64,000 nt of DNA from Epiperipatus broadwayi (GCA_028023455.1 JAQFVV010000022.1:12171100-12235099), one strand, 5' to 3'; shown: positions 10,970-22,839, numbered from the stretch's first letter. Numbers and translations are program-made. The notes: generated from the letters alone by a model not told the origin.

Positions 10970-11584
10970 AACAAGCAAACCTCACTATACGTATTGCCAC
11001 ACATAGCAAGCTAGTGTAATCAATGGATGCCAGAAGGCTTGTGCATAAAATCTCCATCTAGTGCCTACTCATCCAATATCCCCAGACTAGTTTCTGGCTT
11101 GTGGCCTTCATCAGTGAGGAGCCTTGGATCTGAGAGCACTGCACCTAGATCTTAGGATCTAATGCAACCATCCAGCAGCCACCTTTTATCTCCACTTAAC
11201 TACAAAACTATGAGTCTTAAACTGAAAACACCTTAATGTTCTCAATAGAAGCCCATTAGCTTATATACTCATATGGGTCTGAACTCAGTTCAGTACCCAT
11301 ACATTTTGGTGTCTTTGGTTCTTTAATAGCCATAGCCACCACTATCCTATTAGGCAGGATTGGTTTTAAGCCAATAAACATCACATGACCACCACTTCTT
11401 ATGCTTATGTATAACTGTTTTAAAATAGGCAAAACTCACTATAAATATTCCACACACAGCAAGCTAGAGTAATCAATGGATACTCTAGCTTGCTGAGTGT
11501 GGCAATATGTATAGTGAGTTTTGCCTGTTTTAAAACAGTTATACACAAGCATAAGAGGTAGTGGTCATGTGATGTTTATTAAGT
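10970..11584 (-). mobile_element. Family-1 hammerhead retroelement, tandem plus snap-back copy B
   Basis: Minus-sense layout 5' to 3': a short inverted arm (11584-11480), its partner arm (11478-11363), then a further unit (11362-10970). The block CACACAGCAAGCTAG near 11452 recurs as CACATAGCAAGCTAG near 11000, a direct spacing of about 450 bp. The arms at 11363-11475 and 11480-11584 pair nearly perfectly around the loop ATCAATGGA. Flanked by a near-perfect 13-14 bp duplication, indicating retroposition rather than cut-and-paste. Confidence 0.75.
11078..11122 (-). ncRNA. Hammerhead ribozyme, type I layout (family 1, copy B)
   Basis: Identical across the core to the 9486-9530 ribozyme: CTCCTCA / CTGATGA / GGC-CACAA-GCC / GAAAC-TA-GTC / TGGGGA on the minus strand. 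Conservation of every catalytic position between two copies whose flanks have diverged supports a structured element. Confidence 0.75.
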
Positions 11585-11599
11585 TTAAATGTCCTTAAC

Positions 11600-12962
11600 A
11601 AAGGTTTATCAGTTGATGCTATTAATATAAAAAATAAAATGCTACTAAGTTTTGTTAAATATATATCACAGATAGATTACCTTTAAGCTAAACACCACTT
11701 TTATTACTTGAACAAAATTATTAGATATTATTTTGATTTACTGTTTAAAATACTTCTATATAAAAATTTTATGCTGATATAAATATAAGCATATTCTGTA
11801 TTTTATTGTTATCAATATCTAAAATTTATATAGTATATAAAAAGTATTGCAAAAATTGTATTCGGTTTACTATCAATCCTGTAAAGAAGAAACATTCTTC
11901 AATATAATATAAATTCTGAAAATTTCCTTTGTTATATAGGATTCAAAATTTGTTATTTATTTTAGATATTTTACAAGAATAACAACCTTCAGGATTAACT
12001 GATAATTTTCATAGAATAAATTATTAATCTTTGTAATTATTGTTTTTAAAAATTTTTGTGCCTACATAAAAATAAGCATACAGTAGGCAAAAACAATATA
12101 TGGAAAATTATGGATCATTAAATAAATGTTCATTTAATTCTCTAGAGGTCACTGTTGATCTGAGAGATACAAGAAAAAAATTTTCTTCAAATATTGTTAC
12201 ATATATTGGATTCACCTGCATATTTATATGTGACTAATATTAAACCATAATGTTTAAGCTGTCAGACTGGTTAATATAGCAGTATTTTGTATAAATATGT
12301 GATATTTGATAGTAAATAGTATTTAAGGGATACTACAACCCTTCAAAATCAGTGTTGGTGTGTTTTTAAAAATAATTCCTAGATTATAACTAACAATAAT
12401 TAAAAAATCATGTATTTTATTATATAATAATGGCAAATTTGCAATATTTTACTTTTTTTTTTTCGCATTTCATCAAATACTGTTTAGGAATATATCTTTT
12501 GGATAAATTCAGTTTCCAGTGCAATATTTTTGATCATAACTTCCACGAGATTAAATTTTCATTAAAGTTTGAGCACTTTAAAAGAGTGTCTTATAATGAG
12601 AGAATGTTATTATTTTCTTGAGACTTTTGTGGAAGCATCATCCAGTGGTTGTAATGTACTGGTAATTGAAATTTTAGATTCTATGGAAGTATTAGATTTT
12701 TTATTTATGAATTTTTCAAACAATTAACAACAACTACTCAAATTAGTCTTTGATTTATATATTCCATCCTTTCAGTAATCAGACCTAAATTTTGCTCTTC
12801 TACAACTAACAGTATGAGAATAAAATGCTAGTAATTACAAAGTATTCAGGCTTAAATTGTTCACACATCCTCTAAAATGGAGTAACAATATTTTTGGCTT
12901 AACTTTCTGAAGACCAAACAAATTACTACATAACATGAAATTGGAAAAAATATACATATATG
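11600..12962. other. AT-rich DNA, presumed intron
   Basis: No supported gene. A plus-strand ORF of 63 codons at 12430-12621 is low-complexity and unrecognised. A few minus-strand donor-like sites (for example near 12206) lack good acceptors. Confidence 0.4.
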
Positions 12963-13150
12963 TAATTCAATAAATAGAAATAGTTCACTATAAAGGAAAA
13001 AATAACAATACAAATTAACTACAACTTACCGCTTTCTACTGGGTAAGTCATACTGTCTGGAAGCTCAGTTAAAAGCAGTCCTAAGCTGTAGTTAATTTGT
13101 AATATTGATAATCTTTCCTTTATAGTGAACTATTTCTATTTATGGAATTA
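12963..13150. mobile_element. Foldback MITE, about 188 bp
   Basis: The left arm AATAGAAATAGTTCACTATA returns as its complement near 13120-13143, and AAATTAACTACA pairs with TGTAGTTAATTT further in. The interior contains the less AT-rich stretch 13028-13088. No TSD is certain. Confidence 0.65.
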
Positions 13151-13984
13151 TAAAATAATAAGGAAAGAAGTAAAGTTAATTGAGATACATACATATATAG
13201 TATTTTTAAGTGGTTGTGTTAAAATAAAATTTCATGAGGAAAAACAAAAATTTCATTTATAAATATTCATATATTATTTCTTTATTAATTTTAAATTGTA
13301 TTTAAATTTAATATAAACTTCACCACAGTATTAGAAATAATATTTTTTAAAAAATAAAAAGCAACACCAAGTAAATACAGATAAATCTGTAAGTAAATTT
13401 TATTAATTTTTTATAACTTACTTTTGCATATTTTATTAATATTTTATTACAATTTCAAAAAATTAAAATAATTATAACATTAATTAAACTTATTCTGTCA
13501 ATCCAATTGCTATTTTCTGCTAATAAATTATGTAACTACAATTAAATGATATGTCAACATACATAGTTGAAAAAATGTTTGAAAAATAATATGATGTACA
13601 AAATCTATAAATCATTTTAACAAATTATTTATTTTAAAAATTAATAAATTACAATTCATAAAATTTTAATTGAAGTCCAATGAAAAGTAAAGAATGCCTC
13701 TAATATTTTATTTATAAGACAGAAAAATTTTAATTTCTATTATTAGATATCAGTTCTGCATTCTAATAATAGATCAAGAGAAAATGGAATGAACTATTTT
13801 TAATGACAGAAATTAAAAATATTTGAAAGGTTAAAAATATTCGAATGAAAAAAGATTACTAAAAATAGTGTTTAATTGGGCTACATGGAAAATAGAACAC
13901 AATGGACAAGAAAAATTTTATAATATGCAAATTTAATAGCCAAATTACTTCTATAATTTATTTTTATAAGAAATGGGATATGTA

Positions 13985-14340
13985 GGAAATGTATTATAAA
14001 TGTGTAATAATGATGCATGGAAGAAAACAATAAGTAAAATGATTAGAGAAAAAGAAGTAGAATTATGGAAAATGAATATAAGTAAAAAAATTGTTTGGAG
14101 TTACATAAATATAAAAAACATTAAACAAGGTGTGATAACATTGGAAAGAATTTATTATTTGATGCAAGATCGGGAGTGTTAGATAATGAGACAGGAGGAT
14201 ACCTGAATATTGATTTGCATTGTAGATTTAGTTTGAGATAGGAAAAAGTGATATGAGCATTTATTTTTGGAATGTAAGATACTGAAAAAGGATCATGATA
14301 AATTGTATGGAGGGTAGGGAAATTTAAACATTAAGAGAAT
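13985..14340 (+). pseudogene. LINE C-terminal relic (zinc-binding tail)
   Basis: Plus-strand frames give RSGVLDNETGGYLNIDLHC then RFSLR, a stop, and in another frame YEHLFLECKILKKDHDKLYG. The EH-x4-EC arrangement matches the H/C half of the CCHC-like motif found near the C-terminus of many LINE ORF2 proteins. At least one frameshift and several stops are present, and no RT motifs remain upstream, so this is an old fragment. Assignment rests on a short motif only. Confidence 0.4.
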
Positions 14341-15548
14341 AGAATAAATTTGATTTTTTTTTTTGTCTGGAGAATATGACAGCAGGATAGAGAATCTAAT
14401 GAAATACCTTTTATTAAAATGTGATGATTTCAAAAGAAAGAAATACTTAATTTAATTAGCAAGTTTCAAAGTCTATAACTATGCACAGAAATTCCTGATT
14501 GTCAAAGAATAAGACATTAAATTGCAACATATTACTTCATATAGCTCAAATTTTACTTTCAAAATTTCAGCTAATATTTCTTTAACTCGGATATAGTTTT
14601 AATTTTTTTTCATACTATATTACTAATAATTTATTAAGCTTTTAATTTATCTTTACTTTGATTTAAGATATTGTATTATAGTATTTTACTATATTATATT
14701 AGCTTTATGATTTTTATTTTTAACACAGTTTTATCAAGACTTAATATGATACCTCAAATTTGTTTTAGTGTAAATCTGAAATATTTAAACATTGGTGCAG
14801 TACTATTACTCTAGAAAGGTATAATTCACAATCTCCTAACATCTAGGCAAAATTACAACCACCATCACTGAATGCACTCAATTCACATCAATATATCTTC
14901 ATCACAATTATTAATACTGTAGCTACAAATTTTATTCTTGTTTGAATACATTTTAGAAACAATTTTTGACTATATTTATTCCTAAAAATATTTAATTGAT
15001 GAAATACTAGATTAAGGCACTTTAATGTGAGAGTTGAATGAATTATACAATACTGAATTGTGTGCAATATAAAATAGTACAAATATATATATACAAAATA
15101 AAATGACATTTAGATAATTATAAAAAATAGCAAAGCAATGAACACAACTGAATGGTAACTGAATAGTTTCATCAACACGGTAATTAATTAAGCTTAAGTT
15201 GTTTCATAAAGAACTTAAACTGGAATATATAAATGAATACAATAAAAGTGACTAAATTTAAAAAATACCATGCAATTTTCATACAAAAAATATAGGGATA
15301 AAATCATTTAGAAACCTAGAATGATCTGACAAATATGTGAATGAATTTGAAAACTTAAAAATAGTATCCTTATTCCAAAATATATAAAATATAGCTGAAG
15401 CCACATTACACTGGAAATTCTTTTTAAAGGAAAACTTTAGCATTAGAAGTTGATTAACAAAATTCAAAACACATAAGAACAGAATTATTACTTTAGTGTG
15501 TGCCAATGTAGTGTGGAAACTACTGTGATTGAAAAATAAAGTCTACAA
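14341..15548. other. AT-rich non-coding DNA
   Basis: Minus-strand ORFs of 73-75 codons here are low-complexity and have no recognisable motif; nothing else is supported. Confidence 0.4.
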
Positions 15549-16013
15549 CAGAAGGTACCAAACTATGGCTTATGAGACAAATGTGGCTCAAATCCCAATC
15601 TCGTGACTGTTTTTATTATGATAAACACATTTTTTTTTTCCTCTTGTAATTTGTAAATAAATATTTTGATAAGTCTAGGAAAGGGAAAATGTGCATCACA
15701 ATATTATTTTTCAATTCGGTCTTATTATAGAGTAGTAATTATTGTATATGATGAATATTTAAATATTAGAAATCGTGTTTTATTTTCTTTTTTTTTTCTA
15801 AATTTATTTTTGTTAGGATATATACAAATTCTATTAAAATAAAAATTCAAATATATCCACAGCCATTCAGAAATCCATACTTTTCAGGGATATTTTTCAT
15901 CTCTTTCCGTGACTCTTTGGGGGGGGGGGATACATTTCTCTTTGCAGCACTTCTATGGGGAAAGGAAGATATAAACAAAATGGGTTTTTGTGTTAAAAAG
16001 TTTGCCAATCCCG
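15549..16013. mobile_element. hAT non-autonomous element (465 bp)
   Basis: The left end CAGAAGGTACCAAACTATGG and the right end, complement CGGGATTGGCAAACTTTTT, fit the common hAT terminus pattern CAGGGGT-x-G-x-CAAACT. The flanking octamers GTCTACAA (15541-15548) and GTCTAGAA (16014-16021) match at 7 of 8 positions, as expected for an aged hAT duplication. A run of 11 G lies near 15919-15929. No transposase is encoded. Confidence 0.65.
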
Positions 16014-16021
16014 GTCTAGAA

Positions 16022-18880
16022 TCTTAAAGGTGTTAAAATTACAACACAATGTGTCATTCAAACAGAAATGACTTAATTACTACTGAGATAATGTTAGATT
16101 ATTTTAAAAACTTTCTTTAATTTCAGAAGCCAGAATACAATGGACATCTGAAGATTACAAAATTTCTGCCAAAAAAAACAGTTATCTTCATCCTATTCTA
16201 GAGCCATTTACTATCATCTTCAATAATTAATGGCCACCTGTTGTTATAATTGCTTTTGGAAGTATGTGAGTGAGTATATGAGAAAGTATATGATATTGTT
16301 ATTGGTAATGCAATGTTCTTATTACCTTTTCAGTTCATTCCAAATCGAAACTCTTACATATGAATGTTTTAAAATGAGAAATTGGACATCAGTTTAACAT
16401 CAAGGAATACTATCTTCATTAAAATTCAAATATCATTCATTTTTCATGAAATACATTACATATAGTAAAATATTTTGAAGATGGGAGAAAACAAAATCTT
16501 CAACATTAAAACATGTACAGCATAATTTCTGGCATGCCTTAAAGTATGAAAATGCACATGTAGAAAAACTTAATTACAAGTATACAGATTACTATCTTCT
16601 AAGTGTGAAAATCAATTATTGAAGATTTGTTTTAAGCAAAAGATGTTACAGAACCTGCATCTAAAGACAGGGCTAATTTGAGTGAATAATTTATGAGAGG
16701 ATGATTTAAAAACCAGATAATAATCTGAATACTGATAAAAATGATGTGAATGGTAGCAAAAAAGAAGAGATTGATTTACTGTTGATAAGTTAATTAAAAT
16801 GTGATTTAATTAACAGACTTTTAGTTAATTAAAGAAAAAAAAATTCAGGAGGGAATACAACACATGAAGCAACTTTATCCTGATGAAATATTCATAAAGA
16901 TGGCAGAAAAGCAACACTTTTCAACAGCAAAATAAATAATAAATTTAATTTTTTTTAATTGGTAATCTTTTTAAGCAACATTTTTTTATTAATTTATCAT
17001 TTAATTTTAGTTTAATTACTATAATCCTACATAATACTTATAAAGCTTTAACTGATCATTTTGTCATAATTATTGAGTAGGTTTATTAAATTCAGAAACT
17101 ATTTATCTGAAAAGACAGAACATGAGGATTAACTGGGACTGCACTTATAGTTAATAGCATCTTTTTCATTTTAACTAATGGTAGTAAATGATATTTTAAG
17201 CACTATCCAAAGGAAGTGACCATTAAATATTATTTATTTCAAGCTGTAGAGAAGTTTTGAATATGGATATTTTTTTCATTTTTAAAAATAATTGATTGAT
17301 TTTAAAAGTATATTTATTTATTTATTTTACAATTGAAATTTATAATGTATCTGTCTGGAACAAGAGTGTTTAAAAATTTGACAATATTTATATCTAACAA
17401 TTCTTCAAAATATACAATTACACAAGCAGATATTTAATGTATTAAAAATGTTTTCACAGCAAAAACAAACAAACAAGTTAACATTTCAACTCTGCATGGT
17501 TCAGTGCAAAAATAAAGCAAAAAAGTCAATGACTAAAGGTTTACGATCAAAGCTTCGTTTTTTTTACTTATGGTATTTAAACCTTATATGATCTCTGACC
17601 AATAAATTGATTACTTTTTTATTAATTAAATAAATGATATTAAGACACCATTTTTGAGATTTTCATGTATCAGATAAAATTTTAGCCCTGATAACCAAAT
17701 ATCAATTCAAAAAAAAAAAAAAGTTGTTTGGAGATCAAGTATGCAAACACCAAAGTGAAATGACTATATAGATATGGACAAACACAAAGCATACACCATA
17801 TACCTAAAGACAGTCAAATCTATGGCTATACAATGGAAGAACTGAAGGACTAATTTATTAATGATTCTATCATCTAGTTGAAATCTCTATATGTTCCTTA
17901 TGATATTTTGTTACGAATTAAACTGTCAAAAAAAAAAATTCCACACGTTAATAAATCGTTATATATATACTGTATTCCCTATCAATGAAATGTTAACTAA
18001 AATTATCCTCCCTTCGCTAAAAAAAAAATCTGGACGTAATTAATCTAGAAAAAACATTGTATAAGGTATTACTAGGAAGAGAAAATCTTTATACACATTC
18101 AGAATATAATGAATCAATGCAGTGATAATTTAACAGTGAAACCGCATTAAAAAATATTTATTATGAGGAAAGTAGCAACAACTAATCATTTAGAATTATT
18201 TAAAAACAGAGCTTATTCTACACAAATAAAATTAATAATACAAACCAAAAGTAGCAATAATAAGATTTTTTTTTTTTGTTAAAAAAATATAATGTTCAGT
18301 ATATTAAATTTGATTTGTACTAACGAAATGTCAGGCATTTTCATATTCGTAGTCAATTACAAGCCCTCGCCGGAATTAATTAAATAACTTAATACATAAA
18401 ACGTTTACATTTAAAATATATCTGCATATCTTATTCTTTGGTCTTAAATATGTTCAAAAAAACGAGTTCTATCTGCAAATATGTAAATAATAATCATTTC
18501 AAAGCAATATAATAAATAACGTTTAGTTATTTACCCAAGGTTAATTTTTAAAACAATTCTAAATTAATCGGTCTAATTGTAAATTTAAACGAGTTTATAT
18601 AATTTTATCAACTTCCGTAATATATATATCACTATTAAGATATTAAGTTTTGTAAGGAAAAAATGAAAACTAAAATTATGTCAAGAAAGTTAATTTATAT
18701 TTAATAAACAGAGATATAATAACGATGGAAAAAGGGAAATAATTCTCCCGAATTCCACATCCTTATTAATATTTGGAATATAGGGAGAAAATAAGGAAAT
18801 AATGCAATTAATTTGAGACAAGAACACTCTTTATATATTAAATGTTTAATTATTTTTCCGCATTTAACAAACATAATAGC
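16022..18880. other. AT-rich DNA, presumed first intron of the minus-strand gene
   Basis: No repeat family or gene recognised. Contains poly-A tracts near 17711 and 18265. A minus-strand splice-bounded open stretch near 17813-17850 is in the wrong phase. Confidence 0.4.
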
Positions 18881-18893
18881 AGAAAATACTTAC

Positions 18894-19040
18894 GACATGG
18901 CTGCAAATCCTTCGCGTTACCAAGTTTACTTAATACTTCAGACAACTCTAGTATGACGCGTTAGGTGGAATGCGCCAACGTATTGCGAATTTCCGGGATG
19001 TCACTACTTTGAGTTTGAAATTTAAAACCACTCTAAGAAC
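18894..19040 (-). CDS. First exon with start codon of an unidentified minus-strand gene (5' UTR plus ATG-TC)
   Basis: The minus strand reads TTTGCAGCCATGTC followed at once by GTAAGTATTT. The ATG (18898-18896) has a good Kozak context (GCAGCC) and is cut after two further coding bases by a consensus donor (18893-18888). Only five bases are coding; upstream is 5' UTR of uncertain length, so the 5' limit is approximate. The stretch is clearly richer in CG dinucleotides than anything nearby. The split phase fits the 8805-8853 exon about 10 kb downstream. The product is unknown; RNA evidence would be needed to prove transcription. Confidence 0.5.
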
Positions 19041-19060
19041 TTCGTATCTCAATTTATTTT
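18900..19060 (-). promoter_or_regulatory. CpG-enriched promoter/5' UTR candidate
   Basis: About ten CG dinucleotides (TTCGCGTTAC, GACGCGTTAGG, GCGCCAACG, GCGAATTTCCGGG and others) cluster in 160 bp of otherwise CpG-poor DNA. The cluster sits directly upstream, in minus orientation, of the ATG-plus-donor at 18888-18898. No TATA box is asserted. Confidence 0.45.
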
Positions 19061-19673
19061 CGGCATGTGGTATTTGAAAAGGGAGAGAGAAAAAATGCAC
19101 ATAAGCTTGTAAATATACATTAGCTTTTATTTTTTAAAAATGACAAATTATATAATCTTACTGATATACAAAATAACCAATTCAGTAGTTAAGTATAAAA
19201 TAATCTCAAGATAGTCCATCGCCGACTATTCGCAGAAAATTATAAAATGTTTGTGAATCAAGAAATATTTTTAGAAGCATTTTTTTTATTCGTAAATAAG
19301 TTGTGTTTTTGGAATCTGGCATTTAAATTTATATAGAAGTAAAAAAAAACATGCCTATTATATATATTTCAATAGAATTTGAAGATTATAATTGACTATT
19401 TGTTAATTGGCTTTCAGAACATGTTATATTTGTCTGTTTAATGAGGTTTATTTAAAGTTCTTTGAATTAATTATCTCACTCCCTTTATTATAAAATTGAG
19501 GAGAATAGATTGAGATTGTTGATTGCTATTCATATTGTTTAAGTGTTGACTGCTTTCATACATTTATATTTTAAAAAATACTAGATTCAATTGTAGAATC
19601 CTGTAACGTGACAAATAGATATGGTCTGTAATAAGTGGGAGGAAGGGGGGCTGAAAATTAATAAAAATGTTAT
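19061..19673. other. AT-rich non-coding DNA upstream of the putative promoter
   Basis: No gene or repeat supported. Confidence 0.4.
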
Positions 19674-19817
19674 TTACAGTAAAATAACTGAAACACAGAC
19701 TTATTATATACCTGTCTCTATATATGGAATATATAGGGTATATGAGCACAGAATTTCACACAACCCACCACTCTCCACACTATCCCATAACACTGATACA
19801 CTTGAATATGTTGAAAA

Positions 19818-19879
19818 GATAAATAATCACCAATATACGTATTGATCATCATCAATACGTATATTGGTGATTATTTATC
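19818..19879. repeat. Perfect 62-bp palindrome at the LINE 5' junction
   Basis: 29-bp arms (GATAAATAATCACCAATATA...) separated by CATC. The second arm is an inverted copy of the target flank, placed exactly where homology to the LINE endonuclease begins. Confidence 0.85.
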
Positions 19880-22675
19880 ACTTTCAAGTGAAGGAAGATT
19901 GCAAGAATTAGAAGAAGAACTCTCTTATATTAAATGGGATATTATTGGACTTTGTGAAGTTAGAAGAAAAGGTGAAGAGACAATTGATTTAAAAAGTGGA
20001 CATATACTCTATTATAAAGATACAAATATTGGAAATACAAGTGGAGTAGGATTCATTATAAATAAAAAGTGGAAGAACAATATTGTGGAGATTGATGGTG
20101 TATCGGACAGAGTGGCAAGATTAGTTATACAACTTAATAGCAGATACCAAATGCAGATAATTCAGGTTTATGCCCCAACAAGTTCTCATAGTGAGAAGTA
20201 GTAGAAGATTTTTATATGGATGTACAAAAGGCTTTTGATCAGAGTAAACACCATTTTAGAATTGTTATGGGAGACTTTAATGCTAGAATTGATAAAAAAA
20301 TGAAGGATGAAAGTGCTGTGGGTAATTTTGGTTATGGTAATAGAAATGAGAGAGGACATAGACTTGTGGAGTTTGCAGAAAAAGAAAAACTTTATATTAT
20401 GAATTCTTTTTTTGAGAAAAATGTTAAAAGGAAATGGACATGGAAGCATCCAAATGAAGGTACAGCAGAATTGGATTATATTTTGACTAACAGGAAATAT
20501 ATATTTCAAGATTGTAATGTTCTTAATAAATTTAACACAGGAAGTGATCATCGATTAGTAAGGTGTAAGATACGTGTTAATGTAAAACTAGAGAGACAAA
20601 AATTATTAAGAAAAACAATATTTACAGTTGATATTCCTAATCTTCAGAAACATTCTAATGAATTTAAATTAGAACTTACAAATCGGTTTCAAGTATTAGT
20701 AGATTTTGAACATGATTCAGATTTGAATGAAATTAATATGAAAATAACTGATACACTTTTGAAAACTGCAACAAAGATAGCTGGTAGAAAGAAACAGCAA
20801 TTGACCAATAAAATTTCTACTGAGACTAGAGAATTTATGAAGAAAAGAAGGAATATGAAGATATACAAAAATGATGTATTAAAAAGAATTGAATATCTTG
20901 AATTTTGTAAAATGGTGTAGAAAAGAGTTGAAAATGATATAAGAAAGTATAACTGTGAACTAGCAAGGAAAGCTGTAGAAGAAAATAAAAGTCTTAAGAA
21001 TGTAAAACAACATTTTGGTATTGGTAGGAAATTTATATCTGCAATAAGAAAAAAAGATGGAATTATTACTAAAAGGAGAGATGACATCATGAAATTGGTA
21101 GAAGATTTTTATCAAGAATTATATAGTAATAAAGAACAAGTACCTCCTATATCTATTACATCTTCCAAATTGCCCAGAATTTTAAATGAAGAAGTGAGAC
21201 ATGCAATTAAATGTATGAAGAAAGGAAAGGCTCCAGGTAATGATGGAATTATAATTGATATATTAAAAGAAGCAGGTGAAGAAATAGAAATTTTTTTAGC
21301 AAAGTTATATACCAAATGTCTAAATGATAAAGATATACCAGATAATTGGAAGGATGCAGTAATAATATTAATATTTAAAAAAGGTGATAAAGAAGATATT
21401 AGAAATTACAGACCTATCAGCCTTTTATCAGTTTTATATAAAATTTTTACCAAGATAATTATTACTCGTCTACAGAGAACTTTGGATTTCCACCAACCAA
21501 GAGAACAAGCCGGATTTAAAAGTGATTTTAGTACAGTAGATCATATCCAGGTATTGAGAGAAGTTATAGAAAGGACAAATGAATATGAGTTGCCATTATG
21601 CTTAGGATTTGTAGATTATGAAAAGGCATTTGATTCTATAAACATTTCTTCAGTGATTAAAGCATTAGATCATCAAGGTATAGATCCAGGATATTGTCAT
21701 ATTTTAAAGAATATTTATAAAAATGCAACAGCAACAATTAGATTACATAATGACACTGGGAAAGTCAACATTGAGAAAGGTGTAAGACAAGGTGACTCCA
21801 TATCTCCAAAACTTTTTACAGCAGTGCTGCATGAAGTATTTTGTGGATTAAAATGGGAAACTAAAGGAGTGAAATTAAATGGTGATTATTTAAGTCATTT
21901 AGATTTCGCAGATGATGTAGTTGTTTTTGCAAATAATGCTTCAGATCTGCAGCAGGAAATGTTGCAGGAATTATCAGATGAAAGTAGGACTAAAGATAAA
22001 TGTTAAAAAGACTAAGGTAATGTTTAATCGATTTGCTCAAAATATGAAAATAAAGATTGATTATGATAAATTAGAAGAAGTTAACAGTTACAAATACCTT
22101 GGTCAGATTATTAATACAGATGGAAACATAATGGAGGAAATTAATCATAGAATTAAACTTGGAGTGCTTTTGGTAGAAATAACTTGATACTAAAAGGAAA
22201 TATGCCTATGTGTTTGAAAAGGAAGGTTTTTTAACAAATGTGTTTTACCAGTTCTTACTTATGGATCTGAGACTTGGACACTTAATAGAAGAGCAATTCA
22301 GAGACTTCAGACCACTCAAAGAAGTATGGAGAGATGTATGTTGGGAGTAACAAGAATAGATCGTAAATGCAATGTATGGGTAAGAGAACAAACAGGTGTT
22401 ACTGATCTCATTGAAAAAATGAAAAGATTGAAGTGGAGTTGGGCTGGACATATTGTTAGAAGAGATGATAATAGATGGACAATTGAAATTTTAAACTGGA
22501 TTCCAAGAGATTGTAAAAGACCCAGAAAGAGACCACATGTGAGATGGATGGATGAAATAAGAAAGTGTGCAGGGGTGATGTGGAGAAGAGAAGCTAAAGA
22601 TCGGAGAAGATGGATTAAACTTGGAGAGACCTTCATCCTGCAGTGGATTGATAATGGTTGATAATGATGATGATG
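19847..22675 (+). mobile_element. RTE-type LINE insertion, 5'-truncated, with GAT-repeat tail
   Basis: Flanked by the 12-bp duplication ATACGTATTGAT (19835-19846 and 22676-22687). The 3' end is a short TGATAATG/GATGATGAT microsatellite, the usual RTE-clade tail, instead of poly-A. Coding capacity is a single endonuclease-RT polyprotein with no gag-like ORF1. The first 33 bp (19847-19879) are not LINE but an inverted copy of the host flank. Confidence 0.85.
19880..22661 (+). pseudogene. RTE-type LINE endonuclease/reverse transcriptase, inactivated
   Basis: An apurinic-type endonuclease (19880 to about 20560) has WDIIGLCEVRRKGEE, VYAPTSSHSE, VMGDFNARI and GSDHRLVR, the E, D/N and SDH catalytic blocks; it resembles proteins often annotated craniofacial-development-protein-2-like. 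The RT (about 21100-22010) has GKAPGNDGI, NYRPISLL, VDYEKAFDS, GVRQGDSISPKLF and FADDVVVF, so the catalytic FADD is intact. The C-terminal region has LTYGSETWTLN, SWAGHIVRR and PHVRWMDEI. Breaks: the N-terminus before SSEGRLQELEEE is missing; frameshift near 20196; in-frame TAG at 20918-20920; frameshifts near 21985, 22160 and 22230. It ends with TGA at 22659-22661. It cannot make a functional protein but is recent enough for every domain to be readable. Confidence 0.9.
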
Positions 22676-22682
22676 ATACGTA

Positions 22683-22719
22683 TTGATTGCTGGTTTAGCA
22701 TGAAATATGTATATTGGTG
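22683..22719 (+). ncRNA. Family-2 hammerhead remnant in the loop of the split element
   Basis: TGATTGCTGGTTTAGCATGAAAT keeps stem II (TGCTG-GTT-TAGCA, one G-U) and GAAAT. A three-bp stem III (ATA-TG-TAT), an AUA cleavage site and TTGGT, which would pair with the ACCAA seen in other copies, follow. The start of the core (CTGATGA) is damaged here. Confidence 0.45.
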
Positions 22720-22839
22720 ATTATTTATCTTTTCTACATATATGTGTTCAAATGTATCAGTGTTATGAGATAGTGTGGAGAGTGGTAGGTTGTGTGAAAG
22801 TCTGTGCTCATACACCCTATATATTACAGTAAAATGAAA

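Larger units (their letters stand above)
19686..22823 (-). mobile_element. Family-2 snap-back retroelement, split by a LINE insertion
   Basis: The arm 19730-19834 (GAGCACAGAATTTCACACAA ... GATAAATAATCACCAATAT) is the near-perfect complement of 22705-22815 (ATATTGGTGATTATTTATC ... TTGTGTGAAAGTCTGTGCTC). The whole unit is flanked by the 12-bp direct repeat TTACAGTAAAAT (19674-19685 and 22824-22835). The left arm has about 45 extra unpaired bases next to its TSD; the right arm is truncated. The loop carries a family-2 hammerhead remnant (22683-22719). Without the LINE the element is about 300 bp. Confidence 0.75.

Noticed and set aside
20186-20551. 121-codon minus ORF (and 20689-21090, 22316-22636 minus)
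   Set aside because: Antisense shadows of the LINE endonuclease/RT.
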